Assembly (NCBI GenBank): GCA_041396705.1
Contig: JAWKYB010000006.1
Span: forward strand, 124,001 to 188,000
Length of the DNA stretch: 64,000 nt
Direction: 5' to 3'
Origin: Alphaproteobacteria bacterium
Lineage (GTDB): Bacteria > Pseudomonadota > Alphaproteobacteria > CALKHQ01
The position numbers and the translations under genes are program-made. Shown one piece after another: positions 1-7,638 of this stretch (positions are counted from its first letter, which is position 1; every line of letters starts with the position of its first letter). Under the pieces are notes generated by a model that saw only the letters and a program-made list of their open reading frames with translations, ran no database searches and was not told the DNA's origin.

Positions 1-222
1 CGCCTCGACCAGGTCACCCTGCGCCTGCTTGATCGCCAGGGCGGCCAGGTCGGGGTCGTAGAGCGATCCCTCGGCCATCACCCGGTCCACGCCCAGCTGC
101 ATCTGCTCGCGGATCTGGGCGACGCCAAGTTCCGGCACGGCGGTGTCGCCGCGTCGCTCCTCGGCGACCAGCGCCTCTGCATTGGCGATCGCCCGCTCGC
201 CGCCCTTGACCGCGACATACAT
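1..222 (-). CDS. phnI: C-P lyase core subunit PhnI (N-terminal part, cut by window edge)
   Basis: First 74 residues of PhnI, a subunit of the PhnGHIJ core complex that couples phosphonates to ATP before radical C-P bond cleavage. The readable part begins MYVAVKGGERAIANAE and contains ELGVAQIREQMQLGVD and SLYDPDLAALAIKQA, which I recognise as conserved PhnI N-terminal sequence. The ATG at 222 lies 3 nt after the phnH stop, so it is translated as part of the same operon. The gene runs off the left edge. The family continues for about 300 more residues and phnJ, phnK and phnL would be expected further out. Confidence 0.93.
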   Translation of the reverse strand, partial: MYVAVKGGERAIANAEALVAEERRGDTAVPELGVAQIREQMQLGVDRVMAEGSLYDPDLAALAIKQAQGDLVEA

Positions 223-225
223 GGC

Positions 226-846
226 TCAGCCTCCGGCCTGCGGCACGGCGGCCACGCTGCGCGGCAGCCCGAGCAGGGCATCGCCGGCAACCAGCATCGC
301 ATCGACGCCGCAGGGAAACAGCCTGTGATTGCGCGCCCAGGCGTCCCAGAACCACGCGGGCAGGCCGCGCGGCGCGATCGCGGTCTCGCCGTCGATGCCC
401 GGCCCGGTCAGCGTCACCGCCGGTCCGCCCTCGAGCGCCGGCAGCGCGATGACCAGCGTGGCCGCGCGGTCGGGATAGCGGTCGTCGCCCGTGGCGAAGC
501 GGTCGAGCGGCGGTATGCTGCGGTCGCCGAAGGCAAAGGCCGCGCCGCCCGGCGCATCGACGATCCGGCAGCCGCAGTGGAAGCGCAGGCTGTCGACCGC
601 CTGCGCCGTGGCAATGCCGTCCTGCAGCCAGACCGGCGTGTCGGCGTCGCACAGCGTCAGCGCCACAGCGTAGGCGGCAGAGGCGAGGCCGGCTGGCGCC
701 GGCAGGCCGGGCGCAGGCCGCACCGTGCAACCGGGCCGCGCCATCGCTTGCAGCAGCGCGCGAAAGGCGCGCTGGGCATCGAAGACCGGGTCCGCGAAGC
801 CGGCTGCCGGCCCCGACGCGATTGCCGCCGCCCCGGTCGCACTCAT
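226..846 (-). CDS. phnH: C-P lyase subunit PhnH
   Basis: 206-residue PhnH, a structural subunit of the carbon-phosphorus lyase core complex used to take phosphorus from alkylphosphonates. Family-typical segments include DPVFDAQRAFRALLQAMARP near the N terminus and the stretch around FHCGCRIVDAP in the middle. The ATG at 846 overlaps the stop codon of phnG in an ATGA junction, so the two are translationally coupled. Operon order phnG-phnH-phnI is the standard one. Length is normal and there is no sign of damage. Confidence 0.93.
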   Translation of the reverse strand: MSATGAAAIASGPAAGFADPVFDAQRAFRALLQAMARPGCTVRPAPGLPAPAGLASAAYAVALTLCDADTPVWLQDGIATAQAVDSLRFHCGCRIVDAPGGAAFAFGDRSIPPLDRFATGDDRYPDRAATLVIALPALEGGPAVTLTGPGIDGETAIAPRGLPAWFWDAWARNHRLFPCGVDAMLVAGDALLGLPRSVAAVPQAGG

Positions 847-1328
847 CGCGGATTCTCCCCGCGCACCATGGTGAAGAAGTCGACCCGGGTCGCCGCCGCC
901 TTGCGCCCGCGCTCGCGGCGCGATTCGGACTGTGCCGCGGCAAGCGGGTCGATCACCTGCGCCATCATCCGGTCGTGGCGGCCGGGGAGCTGCAGCAGCG
1001 CGTCGCACAGCGCGGCCAGTTCGGCATGGCGCTTGTCGCGGCCGGCGACATAGGCGACGCCGATGGTGCCGTCGGCCAGCCGCACCGCGCAGCGCGTCAC
1101 CGTCATCTCGCCGAGGTTGAAGCGTGCGCCGTCGCCGCCGGCGCGCCCGCGCACCATCGCCATGCCGACCTCCGGCCTTCGCAGCCAGTCGTGCGCCGGC
1201 GCCGGCGGCAGGCCCTGGCAGGCCCGCTCCAGCGCGTCGCGGCCGGCGTGCGCCAGCACCGCCATCCAGCGCTGCCGGGCAGCCGGCCCCACCGTGCCGA
1301 CTGTGCGGTCGCGTTCCGTGGACGCCAT
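843..1328 (-). CDS. phnG: C-P lyase subunit PhnG
   Basis: 161-residue PhnG, first gene of the visible phn operon. The start is placed at the ATG giving MASTERDRTVGTVGPAARQR. An in-frame extension upstream is possible but has no Shine-Dalgarno support. Recognisable family sequence: RQRWMAVLAHAGRDALERA, RRPEVGMAMVRGRAGGDGARF, NLGEMTVTRCAVRL and AYVAGRDKRHAELAALCDAL. It belongs to the PhnGHIJ assembly that processes phosphonates under phosphate limitation. A Pho-box-like direct repeat lies about 75-95 bp upstream, which fits the usual phosphate-starvation control of this operon. Confidence 0.92.
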   Translation of the reverse strand: MASTERDRTVGTVGPAARQRWMAVLAHAGRDALERACQGLPPAPAHDWLRRPEVGMAMVRGRAGGDGARFNLGEMTVTRCAVRLADGTIGVAYVAGRDKRHAELAALCDALLQLPGRHDRMMAQVIDPLAAAQSESRRERGRKAAATRVDFFTMVRGENPR

Positions 1329-1402
1329 TCCCGTTACCACTTGTATAGACCTTTCCCGCGCAGGCTTTTTGCCACGCGCGGTTCGGTGCCTCAACGGGTT
1401 TG

Positions 1403-1422
1403 TTGTGAAGTTTTGGTGACGG
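1403..1422 (-). promoter_or_regulatory. Pho-box-like direct repeat upstream of phnG
   Basis: On the minus strand this reads CGTCACCAAAACTTCACAAC: two TCAC half-sites 11 bp apart on the same strand, the spacing of PhoB half-sites. It sits in the 111-bp gap between the flagellin-like gene and phnG. The match is to the half-site core only, and no clear -10 element lies at the usual distance, so this is a candidate site. Confidence 0.4.
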
Positions 1423-1439
1423 CCGCCGCGCGGCCGCGG

Positions 1440-2504
1440 TCAGAAGCCGAACAGGGCCGACAGCGCGGTCGCGCCGCCGGACGACAGCACGGAGTTGAAC
1501 TGGAACTGGGCAATCTGTTCGCGCGCCTGTTTGGCCTGTTCCAGCTTCAGGGTCTTTTCCGTCGCGGTCAGCTCGATGGTGTTGGCGTCGGCATAGAGCG
1601 TGTCGATGGTCCGGTCGAGCTGGCGCGTCCGCGACCGTGCGACCGTCATGTCGGTCTTCAGCGACAGCCGGGTGATGTCGACGCTGTTCAGGGCCGAATC
1701 CAGATCGTCGATCGCCGCATTGATCGAATCGGTGTCGTCGAAGTTGTTGTACAGCCAGCTGTGCAGCACGCCGGTACCGCCGCGCACCACCGTGCCGGAA
1801 ACGGTGCCGCCGCCGTCCACCGTGAAGGTGATGGCGTTGGTATTGCGGTCGAAGCTGTCGACCGTGATGTCGCCGAAGCCGACGTCCTGGTCGAGGGTGT
1901 CCGGATAGTTGGAGTATTCGCTGATGTAGGCGCCGCCCAGGTCCGGCACCCATTTCTTCCCGTCGCCGGGATTGATGTAGTAGTCGGCGCCGACATATTC
2001 GCCGTGCACCACGCGGCGCGCGCCGAAGGTCGACCCGGTGGCGTAGGAGATCGTGTCGGTCAGCCAGCTGGTGCGATAGACGTCGCCCACCAGGTTGCGC
2101 CCGCTTGGCCCGGCCTTGTCGACCAGGTTGTTGAGTTCCTTCACCGCCTTGTCGAAGTCGGCCGCGATGCCGGCGCGCGCATCGGCGTTGGCCGTCAGCG
2201 CACTCTTCGCCAGTTCCTTCAGCTTGCCGTACTGGAGATAGACGCCTTCCAGTTCTTCGACGATCGATTCGATCTGGCCGGCGGCGAGTTCCACGTTGGC
2301 CTTGCGCATGATCGTGTCTTCGGCGCGCGCGCGCAGAGCCGCGGCGCGGCTGGTGGCCGCGACGGTCTCGTGCTCGTTCTCCTGCCGCGCCCGAAGCTGA
2401 GCCTGGGTCTGGGCGCCGACAAAGGTCTGCGCCCGGGTGAACGACAGCAGGCTCGAATTCAGGTCGGCAAAGGTCAGCTGGGTACCCAGCAGCGCGTTGA
2501 ACAT
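1440..2504 (-). CDS. Flagellin-like coiled-coil protein, uncharacterised
   Basis: 354-residue protein with flagellin-type architecture: long heptad-rich helices at residues about 1-140, a glycine-rich beta-type insert at about 150-270 (DITVDSFDRNTNAITFTVDG), then C-terminal helices (DLDSALNSVDITRLSLKTD onward). The segment before the insert, NADARAGIAADFDKAVKELN followed by LVDKAGPSGRNLVG, resembles the flagellin stretch that precedes the variable domain. It lacks clear flagellin end signatures, so it may instead be an FlgL-like or uncharacterised extracellular protein. The ATG at 2504 is preceded by GGGACAGGA. It stands alone, without other flagellar genes nearby. A CtrA-like box lies about 50 bp upstream. 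Confidence 0.5.
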   Translation of the reverse strand: MFNALLGTQLTFADLNSSLLSFTRAQTFVGAQTQAQLRARQENEHETVAATSRAAALRARAEDTIMRKANVELAAGQIESIVEELEGVYLQYGKLKELAKSALTANADARAGIAADFDKAVKELNNLVDKAGPSGRNLVGDVYRTSWLTDTISYATGSTFGARRVVHGEYVGADYYINPGDGKKWVPDLGGAYISEYSNYPDTLDQDVGFGDITVDSFDRNTNAITFTVDGGGTVSGTVVRGGTGVLHSWLYNNFDDTDSINAAIDDLDSALNSVDITRLSLKTDMTVARSRTRQLDRTIDTLYADANTIELTATEKTLKLEQAKQAREQIAQFQFNSVLSSGGATALSALFGF

Positions 2505-2552
2505 CGTCCTGTCCCATTTGGACGGCCTTTGGGACAGCACAGCATGGCGGGA

Positions 2553-2567
2553 TTAACGCCGGCCTAA
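2553..2567. promoter_or_regulatory. CtrA-like box upstream of the flagellin-like gene
   Basis: The plus strand reads TTAA, seven bases, CTAA, one mismatch from the CtrA consensus TTAA-N7-TTAA. It sits about 50 bp upstream of the ATG at 2504, the right range for a promoter element. CtrA commonly controls motility genes in alphaproteobacteria. A one-mismatch site of this size can occur by chance. Confidence 0.35.
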
Positions 2568-2595
2568 CGTCGGTACTAACAGGGGGCGAGAATCG

Positions 2596-2619
2596 AAAAC
2601 GGCGGCCATGGGCCGCCGT
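2596..2619 (-). terminator. Rho-independent terminator after rpsU
   Basis: On the minus strand, the perfect 9-bp stem ACGGCGGCC / GGCCGCCGT with a 3-nt loop (forward 2599-2619) runs directly into a TTTT tract (forward AAAA at 2596-2599). It lies 40 nt downstream of the rpsU stop codon. Confidence 0.8.
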
Positions 2620-2658
2620 CGGGTCGGTCGTACGGGCCGCAGCCGGCCGCAGACGGAA

Positions 2659-2862
2659 CTAGAAGCCCTCGCGCTCCATCCGCTTGCGGGCCAGCTTGCG
2701 CGCGCGGCGCACCGCCTCCGCCTTCTCCCGGGCCCGCCGCTCCGACGGCTTCTCATAGTGCCGGCGCAGCTTCATCTCGCGGAAGACGCCCTCGCGCTGC
2801 AGCTTCTTCTTCAGCGCGCGCAGCGCCTGATCGACGTTGTTTTCCCGGACCTGAACCTGCAC
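2659..2862 (-). CDS. rpsU: 30S ribosomal protein S21
   Basis: 67-residue, very basic bS21 of the small ribosomal subunit, which helps mRNA recognition during initiation. The sequence begins MQVQVRENNVDQALRALKKK and shows the family core EGVFREMKLRRHYEKPSERR followed by an Arg/Lys-rich tail ending MEREGF. Length and composition are typical of alphaproteobacterial S21. It is monocistronic here: an intrinsic terminator follows at 2596-2619 and about 220 bp of non-coding sequence lies upstream. Confidence 0.97.
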   Translation of the reverse strand: MQVQVRENNVDQALRALKKKLQREGVFREMKLRRHYEKPSERRAREKAEAVRRARKLARKRMEREGF

Positions 2863-3083
2863 GTTCCGTCAACCTCCGAAAGAACGAATGCCGGCGCGAC
2901 GCTTCGCCCTTCGGGCCGCATCCGCCGGAACCTTGCGAAAATGTCATGCGCGCGCTGGGCGACGCTGCGGGGTCATATAGCATCGACGTTGCAAATTGCC
3001 TAGCGTTGTCTGACGCTGTCGATCTCTGCCCCCTCCCCGCCGGCCGGCCGGCCGCGCGAGACGTCAGACGAAGGGATGTCCCC

Positions 3084-3737
3084 ATGGCGGCCAGATCGGT
3101 CCTACTGCGCGCGGCGGTGCCGCTGCTGGCACTGGCCCTGCTCGCCGGCTGCGGGATTCATGTCCCCGACGGCGTGACCCGGCATATCGACGCGGCCGCC
3201 AGCCACGAGTCCTTCACCTACTGCTACGGTCACGGCTGCGGCGATTCGGCGACGGTTCGCTTGACCGAGAGCCAATGGGCGCAGATCGCGGCGTTGTTCG
3301 CCGAGCAGGCGGCCGATCCGGCGGAGGAGCGGCGGCGGATCGCGCTGGCAGTCGCGGCGCTGGAGACGATGGCCGGCGCCCAGGCAGGCACCGGCGGCGA
3401 CCTCGGCGGCACCGGCGGCGGCTGGTTCCGCCGCGGCCAGCTCGACTGCTACGACGAGGCCATCAACACCTCCAACTTCGTCGCCATGATGCAGAACGAC
3501 GGCCTGTTGCATTTCCACCGGCTGTCGAACCCGCTGCAGCACGGCATCGTCGCCGGCTGGTCCTGGCCGCACGCCACCGCCGTCATCGCCGAGATCGCCG
3601 GCCCGTCGACCGGGCTGGAGCGTTCGGTCCGCTACGCCGTCGACAGCTGGTTCCACGACAACGGCGTGCCGCCGGAAGTGGTCGCCGCCACGGCGTGGAA
3701 GGCCGGCTGGCAGCCGACGCTGGCACACGGTCGCTGA
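3084..3737 (+). CDS. Putative lipoprotein, unknown function
   Basis: 217-residue secreted protein. The first 24 residues form a lipoprotein signal (VLLRAAVPLLALALLAGC) with the acylated Cys after LLAG. The mature part has paired cysteines (YCYGHGCGDS), a helical region around TESQWAQIAALFAEQA, and a distinctive block GQLDCYDEAINTSNF followed by LLHFHR and WSWPHATAVI. I do not recognise a named family, although similar short lipoproteins are common in alphaproteobacteria. The ATG at 3084 was chosen because it places the signal peptide at the N terminus. An earlier in-frame start at 2946 would bury it. Confidence 0.75.
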   Translation: MAARSVLLRAAVPLLALALLAGCGIHVPDGVTRHIDAAASHESFTYCYGHGCGDSATVRLTESQWAQIAALFAEQAADPAEERRRIALAVAALETMAGAQAGTGGDLGGTGGGWFRRGQLDCYDEAINTSNFVAMMQNDGLLHFHRLSNPLQHGIVAGWSWPHATAVIAEIAGPSTGLERSVRYAVDSWFHDNGVPPEVVAATAWKAGWQPTLAHGR

Positions 3738-3869
3738 CCGGCGGTCGCGCGGTCGTGACGGCGCCGCCGCGCTACCGCGGCTTCTGGTGTCATCGACGCC
3801 ACGCTTTAAGCGGAACACGGCTCGACCACCAGCGGCCGCCGCAACGGCCCGGGCGATGAGGGAGAAGCA

Positions 3870-5402
3870 ATGACAAACCTGCGCAATCTGACTGTCCTGC
3901 AGGCGGCGGCCGGCGCCTTCGCGATCGGCGTGGCCGCGCTGCCTGCGCTGGCCCAGGACCCGGTTTCGGTGACCGTGCGCTTCGTCCACGCGAACGACGT
4001 CGACCGCATGGAAGCGGACCGCGACGGCGCCGGCGGCATCGCCAAGATCGCCGCGGTGCGCGCCATGGCGGAAGCCGCGTTCGGCGACCCGGTGCTGTTC
4101 ACCTATGGCGGCGACATGATCTCGCCCTCGCTGATGTCGAGCTTCGACAAGGGCGCGCACATGGTCGACCTGTTCAACCAGATCGGCCTGCAATATGCCG
4201 CGCTGGGCAACCACGAGTTCGACTTCGGCCCCGACGTGGCGATGCAGCGCATTGCCGAGGCGCAGTACACCATCCTGGCCACCAACGTGCGTTTCAACGG
4301 CGGCCCGCTGCCGGGCACGGTCGACACGGCGATGCTCGACTACGGCCCGCTGAAGATCGGCCTGTTCGGCATGACCACGCCCGACACGGTCGAGATCTCC
4401 AGCCCCGGGCCCGAGATCACCTTCCTCGACCTCGTCGAGACCGCGAAAACGACCGCGGCGGCCCTGAAGGAGCAGGGCGCCCATATCGTCATCGGCCTCA
4501 CCCACGACGACATGGACGAGGATCTGGCGGGGCTGCAGGCCAGCGGCGACGTCGACTTCATCCTCGGCGGCCACAACCACGAGATCCAGGCGTTCTACGA
4601 CGGCGTCAACGGCATGCTGGAATCCACCTCGCAGGGCACCCACGTGGCGATACTCGACCTGCACGTCACGCTGACGCCGCAGGAGGACGGCACCACCCGG
4701 GTCGATTGGGTGCCCGAGGTGCAGTTCGTCTCCACCGCCGAGGTCGAGGCGGATGCGACCGCGGCGGCGGCGGTCAAGGTCTACACCGACCAGCTCGACG
4801 CCGAACTCAATGTCGACATCGGCACCACCGCGACCGAGCTGGACAGCCGGCGCGCCAGCGTGCGCTCGATGGAGACCGCGATCGGCAACCTGATCGCCGA
4901 CGCGATGCGTGCGACGACCGGGGCCCAGATCGCCATCACCAATGGCGGCGGCATCCGTGCCGACCGCATCTACGAGCCCGGCACGGTGCTGACCCGCCGC
5001 GACATCCTCAGCGAGCTGCCGTTCGGCAACGTCACCGTGCTGCTGGAGATGGATGGCGCCACGGTGCGCGAGGCGCTGGAGAACGGGGTCAGCCGCATCG
5101 AGGACGGCGCCGGTCGCTTCCCGCAGGTCTCCGGCATCAGCTTCAAGCTGGACGTAACCGCGCCGGCGGGCCAGCGCGTCAGCGAGGTGATGGTCGGCGA
5201 CGAGCCGCTGTTCGACAGCAACACCTACACGGTCGCCACCAACGACTACATGGCGGCCGGCGGCGATGGTTACGCAATGTTTACCGGTCAGCGCCAGCTT
5301 GTCGACGCGGCGGCGGGCACGCTGATGGCCTCGCAGGTCATCGACTACATTGCCGCGGCCGGCACGGTGGCCGCGGCCGTGGAGGGCCGCATCCGGCAGT
5401 AG
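3870..5402 (+). CDS. Periplasmic bifunctional metallophosphatase / 5'-nucleotidase family protein
   Basis: 510 residues with a Sec signal ending near residue 29 (LPALAQ). N-terminal calcineurin-like metallophosphatase domain: metal-ligand motifs are FVHANDVDR (residues 39-46), YGGDMIS, GNHEFDFGPD (His about 115), and later LTHDDMD and GGHNHEI. C-terminal 5'-nucleotidase domain from about 320, with ETAIGNLIADAMR and TNGGGIRADR, the substrate pocket signature. The usual first motif D-x-H reads D43-V-D45 here. This Asp variant is, as I recall, seen in a related subfamily. Likely releases phosphate or nucleosides from extracellular nucleotides. A GGGAGAAG ribosome site precedes the ATG. Confidence 0.88.
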   Translation: MTNLRNLTVLQAAAGAFAIGVAALPALAQDPVSVTVRFVHANDVDRMEADRDGAGGIAKIAAVRAMAEAAFGDPVLFTYGGDMISPSLMSSFDKGAHMVDLFNQIGLQYAALGNHEFDFGPDVAMQRIAEAQYTILATNVRFNGGPLPGTVDTAMLDYGPLKIGLFGMTTPDTVEISSPGPEITFLDLVETAKTTAAALKEQGAHIVIGLTHDDMDEDLAGLQASGDVDFILGGHNHEIQAFYDGVNGMLESTSQGTHVAILDLHVTLTPQEDGTTRVDWVPEVQFVSTAEVEADATAAAAVKVYTDQLDAELNVDIGTTATELDSRRASVRSMETAIGNLIADAMRATTGAQIAITNGGGIRADRIYEPGTVLTRRDILSELPFGNVTVLLEMDGATVREALENGVSRIEDGAGRFPQVSGISFKLDVTAPAGQRVSEVMVGDEPLFDSNTYTVATNDYMAAGGDGYAMFTGQRQLVDAAAGTLMASQVIDYIAAAGTVAAAVEGRIRQ

Positions 5403-5418
5403 GCGGAGAGAGCTCGGA

Positions 5419-6129
5419 ATGCGGGTGGCGCGGATAATGTTGGGCATCGGCAGGGCTGGCGGACTGGGCGCGGCTACGGCGATCCTGGTCGGGCTGGCGG
5501 CGGCAACCCTGTCGCCGTTGCCCGCCGGCGCCGCCAATCTGGTCTACGGCAACGAGCCGCGCAGCAGCGACCTCGGCCGGTTCACCCGCTGGGTCGACGC
5601 GCTGAACAAGCATGTCGCCGACATGACCGCGGCGCCCGCCCGGTGCCAGGCCGGCGACCAGGCCTATTGCTTCCTGGTCAACTACGACAACTACCTGGAT
5701 GGCCTGCGTTCGGCGACGCCGGGCCAGCAGATCGCCGCGGTCAACCGCTTCGTCAACCAGATCGGCTATGTCGAGGACCGCAACAACTACGGCGTCGCCG
5801 ACTACTGGGCGTCGCCGCTGGAGTTCTTCCGCAACGCCGGCGACTGCGAGGATTTCGCCATCGCGAAGTACGTCGCCTTTCGCCGGCTGGGCTATTCCGA
5901 CGACCAGGTCCGCGTCTGGGTGGTGCGCGACCAGCAGCGTGCGGTGGACCACGCCGTGCTGACGGTCGCCACCGGCGGCCGCACCTATCTTCTGGACAGC
6001 CTGACCGATCAGGTCCTCGACGCCCAGGAGGTGTCGCGCTACCAGCCGATCTACTCGATCAACGCCAGCGCCTGGTGGCTGCACGACATGGACCTGGCCC
6101 GGCAGGTGGTTGCCGCCGGGGCGCGCTGA
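5419..6129 (+). CDS. Periplasmic transglutaminase-like cysteine peptidase (DUF920/BTLCP family)
   Basis: 236 residues with an N-terminal signal sequence (GAATAILVGLAAATLSPLPA). The catalytic triad of the bacterial transglutaminase-like cysteine peptidases is present: Cys in NAGDCEDFAIAKY, His in AVDHAVLTV and Asp in LLDSLTDQV. The family includes LapG, the periplasmic protease that clips surface adhesins under c-di-GMP control. No LapD-type partner or large adhesin is visible here, so that role is only a possibility. The gene starts 16 nt after the metallophosphatase stop and probably shares its transcript. Confidence 0.85.
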   Translation: MRVARIMLGIGRAGGLGAATAILVGLAAATLSPLPAGAANLVYGNEPRSSDLGRFTRWVDALNKHVADMTAAPARCQAGDQAYCFLVNYDNYLDGLRSATPGQQIAAVNRFVNQIGYVEDRNNYGVADYWASPLEFFRNAGDCEDFAIAKYVAFRRLGYSDDQVRVWVVRDQQRAVDHAVLTVATGGRTYLLDSLTDQVLDAQEVSRYQPIYSINASAWWLHDMDLARQVVAAGAR

Positions 6130-6213
6130 GCCGCGTCAACCGCCCGTTAATCGTCCGACGGCTAGGTTGGGCGGTCAGCCGGCCGCCCTGCGGCCGCAGC
6201 AACGACCGGGAAT

Positions 6214-6402
6214 ATGCCGATGGATGCCGTCAGCAGCGCGCTCGCCTCGCGCCAGGAAATCGCCCAGAACGCCCTGAAGCAGGCGGCGACACAGGATCGC
6301 ACCGCGGTGGCCCTGGTCGACCAGGCGGTCGCCGAGAGCAAGGCAACGCCTACCGGCACGGTAACCCCGACCCGGGGATCGAACCTCAACATCGTCGTAT
6401 AG
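6214..6402 (+). CDS. Small YjfB-like putative motility protein
   Basis: 62-residue protein: an N-terminal amphipathic helix (MDAVSSALASRQEIAQNALK, continuing QAATQDRTAVALVDQA) and a short polar tail ending GSNLNIVV. The layout, an MD-start then Ala/Gln-rich helix, resembles the small YjfB-type proteins found near motility genes. Similarity is by composition and pattern only. An ATG at 6220 is an alternative start. CGGGAA upstream of 6214 is a weak ribosome site. It lies in the gap between the peptidase and the convergent arsenic operon. Confidence 0.5.
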   Translation: MPMDAVSSALASRQEIAQNALKQAATQDRTAVALVDQAVAESKATPTGTVTPTRGSNLNIVV

Positions 6403-6434
6403 AGCCGCTGCACCGGCCCCCGCGACGGTCCGGA

Positions 6435-6785
6435 TCAGTCCAGCAGCTCCAGCACCCGCTCCTTCGGCCGGCACAGCACGGCCTTGCGCCCGGTGTCGAC
6501 CACCGGCCGTTCCATCAGGATCGGATGGGCGACGATGAAGTCGACCAGCTGGTCGTCGGTCCACTTCGGGTCGTCGAGGCCGAGTTCGTCAAAGGGCGTG
6601 CCCTTGCGCCGCAGCAGGTCGCGCGGGCCGATGCCCATTCGCTTCAGCAGCGCGTTCAGCGTCGCCCTGTCCGGCGGCGTCTTCAGATATTCGATGACCC
6701 TCGGCGCGATCCCGCGCTCCTCGAGCATCGCCAGCACGTTGCGCGACGTGCCGCATTTCGGGTTGTGGTAGATCGTGAAGGCCAT
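6435..6785 (-). CDS. arsC: Arsenate reductase (glutaredoxin-type)
   Basis: 116-residue ArsC of the glutaredoxin-coupled family, which reduces arsenate to arsenite in the cytoplasm. The N terminus is FTIYHNPKCGTSRNVLAML with the catalytic Cys at residue 11. Other family marks are IEYLKTPPDRATL, LLRRKGTPFDELGL, HPILMERPVV and CRPKERVLELL. It is the last gene of arsR-arsI-arsC and begins 11 nt after the arsI stop. No arsenite efflux pump (arsB or acr3) is present in the visible operon. Confidence 0.95.
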   Translation of the reverse strand: MAFTIYHNPKCGTSRNVLAMLEERGIAPRVIEYLKTPPDRATLNALLKRMGIGPRDLLRRKGTPFDELGLDDPKWTDDQLVDFIVAHPILMERPVVDTGRKAVLCRPKERVLELLD

Positions 6786-6796
6786 CGCTCCCCTCC

Positions 6797-7246
6797 TCAG
6801 CAGCAGGCGCCCTCGGCCTCCCGCTGCGGCGGGCAGCAGTTGCCGGCGGTGGCCGCGGCCACGTCGATGTCCTCGCCATAGACCGGGCTCTCGCCGACGG
6901 TCAAGAACGCCTCCCACGCCACGCCCTGCGGGTCGGTGATCCAGGTCTTCTCCGACCGGGCATAGCAGCAGGTGGTCGCGCCAACGGCGTAGGTCGGCGC
7001 AGCCGCGTCGCGCAGCCGGCCATAGACCTCGTGCAGCTCGGCCTCGCTCTCGACCTGGATGCCCAGGTGATCGAGCCCCTTGCGCGCGGCCCGGTCGGAG
7101 ATGGCGAAGTTCACCCGCGGGTCGTCGAGCATCCACTTGGCATAGTCGGGCTTGCGCACCGTCGGCTCGGCGGCGAACAGGGCCGAATAGAATCGGATCG
7201 ACCCCTCGATGTCGTCGACCGCGAGGTTGACATGCAGGCGCTTCAT
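6797..7246 (-). CDS. arsI: ArsI-type C-As lyase (glyoxalase/VOC fold, CadI family)
   Basis: 149-residue VOC-fold protein. The residues expected for the organoarsenical C-As lyase ArsI are present: His5 (KRLHVNLAV), His60 (GLDHLGIQVE) and Glu112 (VAWEAFLT) as Fe(II) ligands, and the vicinal pair Cys93-Cys94 (TTCCYARSEKTW) that binds trivalent arsenic. It would cleave methylarsenite to arsenite. Extra Cys pairs occur near the C terminus (NCCPP and ACC at the end). The gene sits between arsR and arsC and overlaps arsR by 4 nt (ATGA). Confidence 0.9.
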   Translation of the reverse strand: MKRLHVNLAVDDIEGSIRFYSALFAAEPTVRKPDYAKWMLDDPRVNFAISDRAARKGLDHLGIQVESEAELHEVYGRLRDAAAPTYAVGATTCCYARSEKTWITDPQGVAWEAFLTVGESPVYGEDIDVAAATAGNCCPPQREAEGACC

Positions 7247-7608
7247 GACACGGCTCCTTCGGTTCCGGGTTTGGTTTCGGTTTCGCCCCTTGCCTCGGAC
7301 GGGGGCGGACAGCACAGCTCCGGCAGGCCCATGCAGCAGTCCTGCATCAGGAAATCGAGCAGGCCGCGGGTCGCCGGATAGTCGACGGCGTAGAACACCC
7401 GACGCGCCACCCGCCACGAGCGCAGCAGCCCGGCCTGGACCAGCTGTGCCAGGTGAAAGGACAGGCTGGACGGCGGCACGCCCAGCCGCTCCGACAACAC
7501 GCCGGCAGGCAGGCCCGACGGGCCCGCCTGCACCAGCAGGCGGAAGGCGGCCATGCGGTGGCCGTGGGCGAGAGCGGCAAGCGCGGCGATGGCATCGTTG
7601 TTTTCCAT
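7243..7608 (-). CDS. arsR: ArsR-family arsenic-responsive repressor
   Basis: 121-residue winged-helix repressor. The recognition region is VLSERLGVPPSSLSFHLAQL. The C terminus has two vicinal Cys pairs, Cys91-Cys92 and Cys99-Cys100 (DCCMGLPELCC), a C-terminal As(III) site resembling the AfArsR type rather than the alpha-3 site of the plasmid R773 protein. The ATG lies inside a perfect 14-bp inverted repeat and has no Shine-Dalgarno. It is placed where a transcript from the promoter immediately upstream would begin. It should repress its own operon until arsenite binds. Confidence 0.93.
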   Translation of the reverse strand: MENNDAIAALAALAHGHRMAAFRLLVQAGPSGLPAGVLSERLGVPPSSLSFHLAQLVQAGLLRSWRVARRVFYAVDYPATRGLLDFLMQDCCMGLPELCCPPPSEARGETETKPGTEGAVS

Positions 7609-7638
7609 TATTCGATAATTGTCGAATTATCGAATAAT
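7607..7638. promoter_or_regulatory. ArsR operator, perfect 14-bp inverted repeat
   Basis: Arms ATTATTCGATAATT (7607-7620) and AATTATCGAATAAT (7625-7638) are exact reverse complements separated by GTCG. The repeat covers the arsR start codon and the whole -35 to -10 spacer. It is strikingly AT-rich in a GC-rich region. Binding here would block RNA polymerase directly. Confidence 0.85.

Noticed and set aside
3102..5537. 811-residue open frame on the minus strand opposite the metallophosphatase
   Set aside because: It is Asp/Arg/His/Gly-rich, has no motif, and runs antisense to a well-supported gene. Long antisense frames are expected at this GC content.
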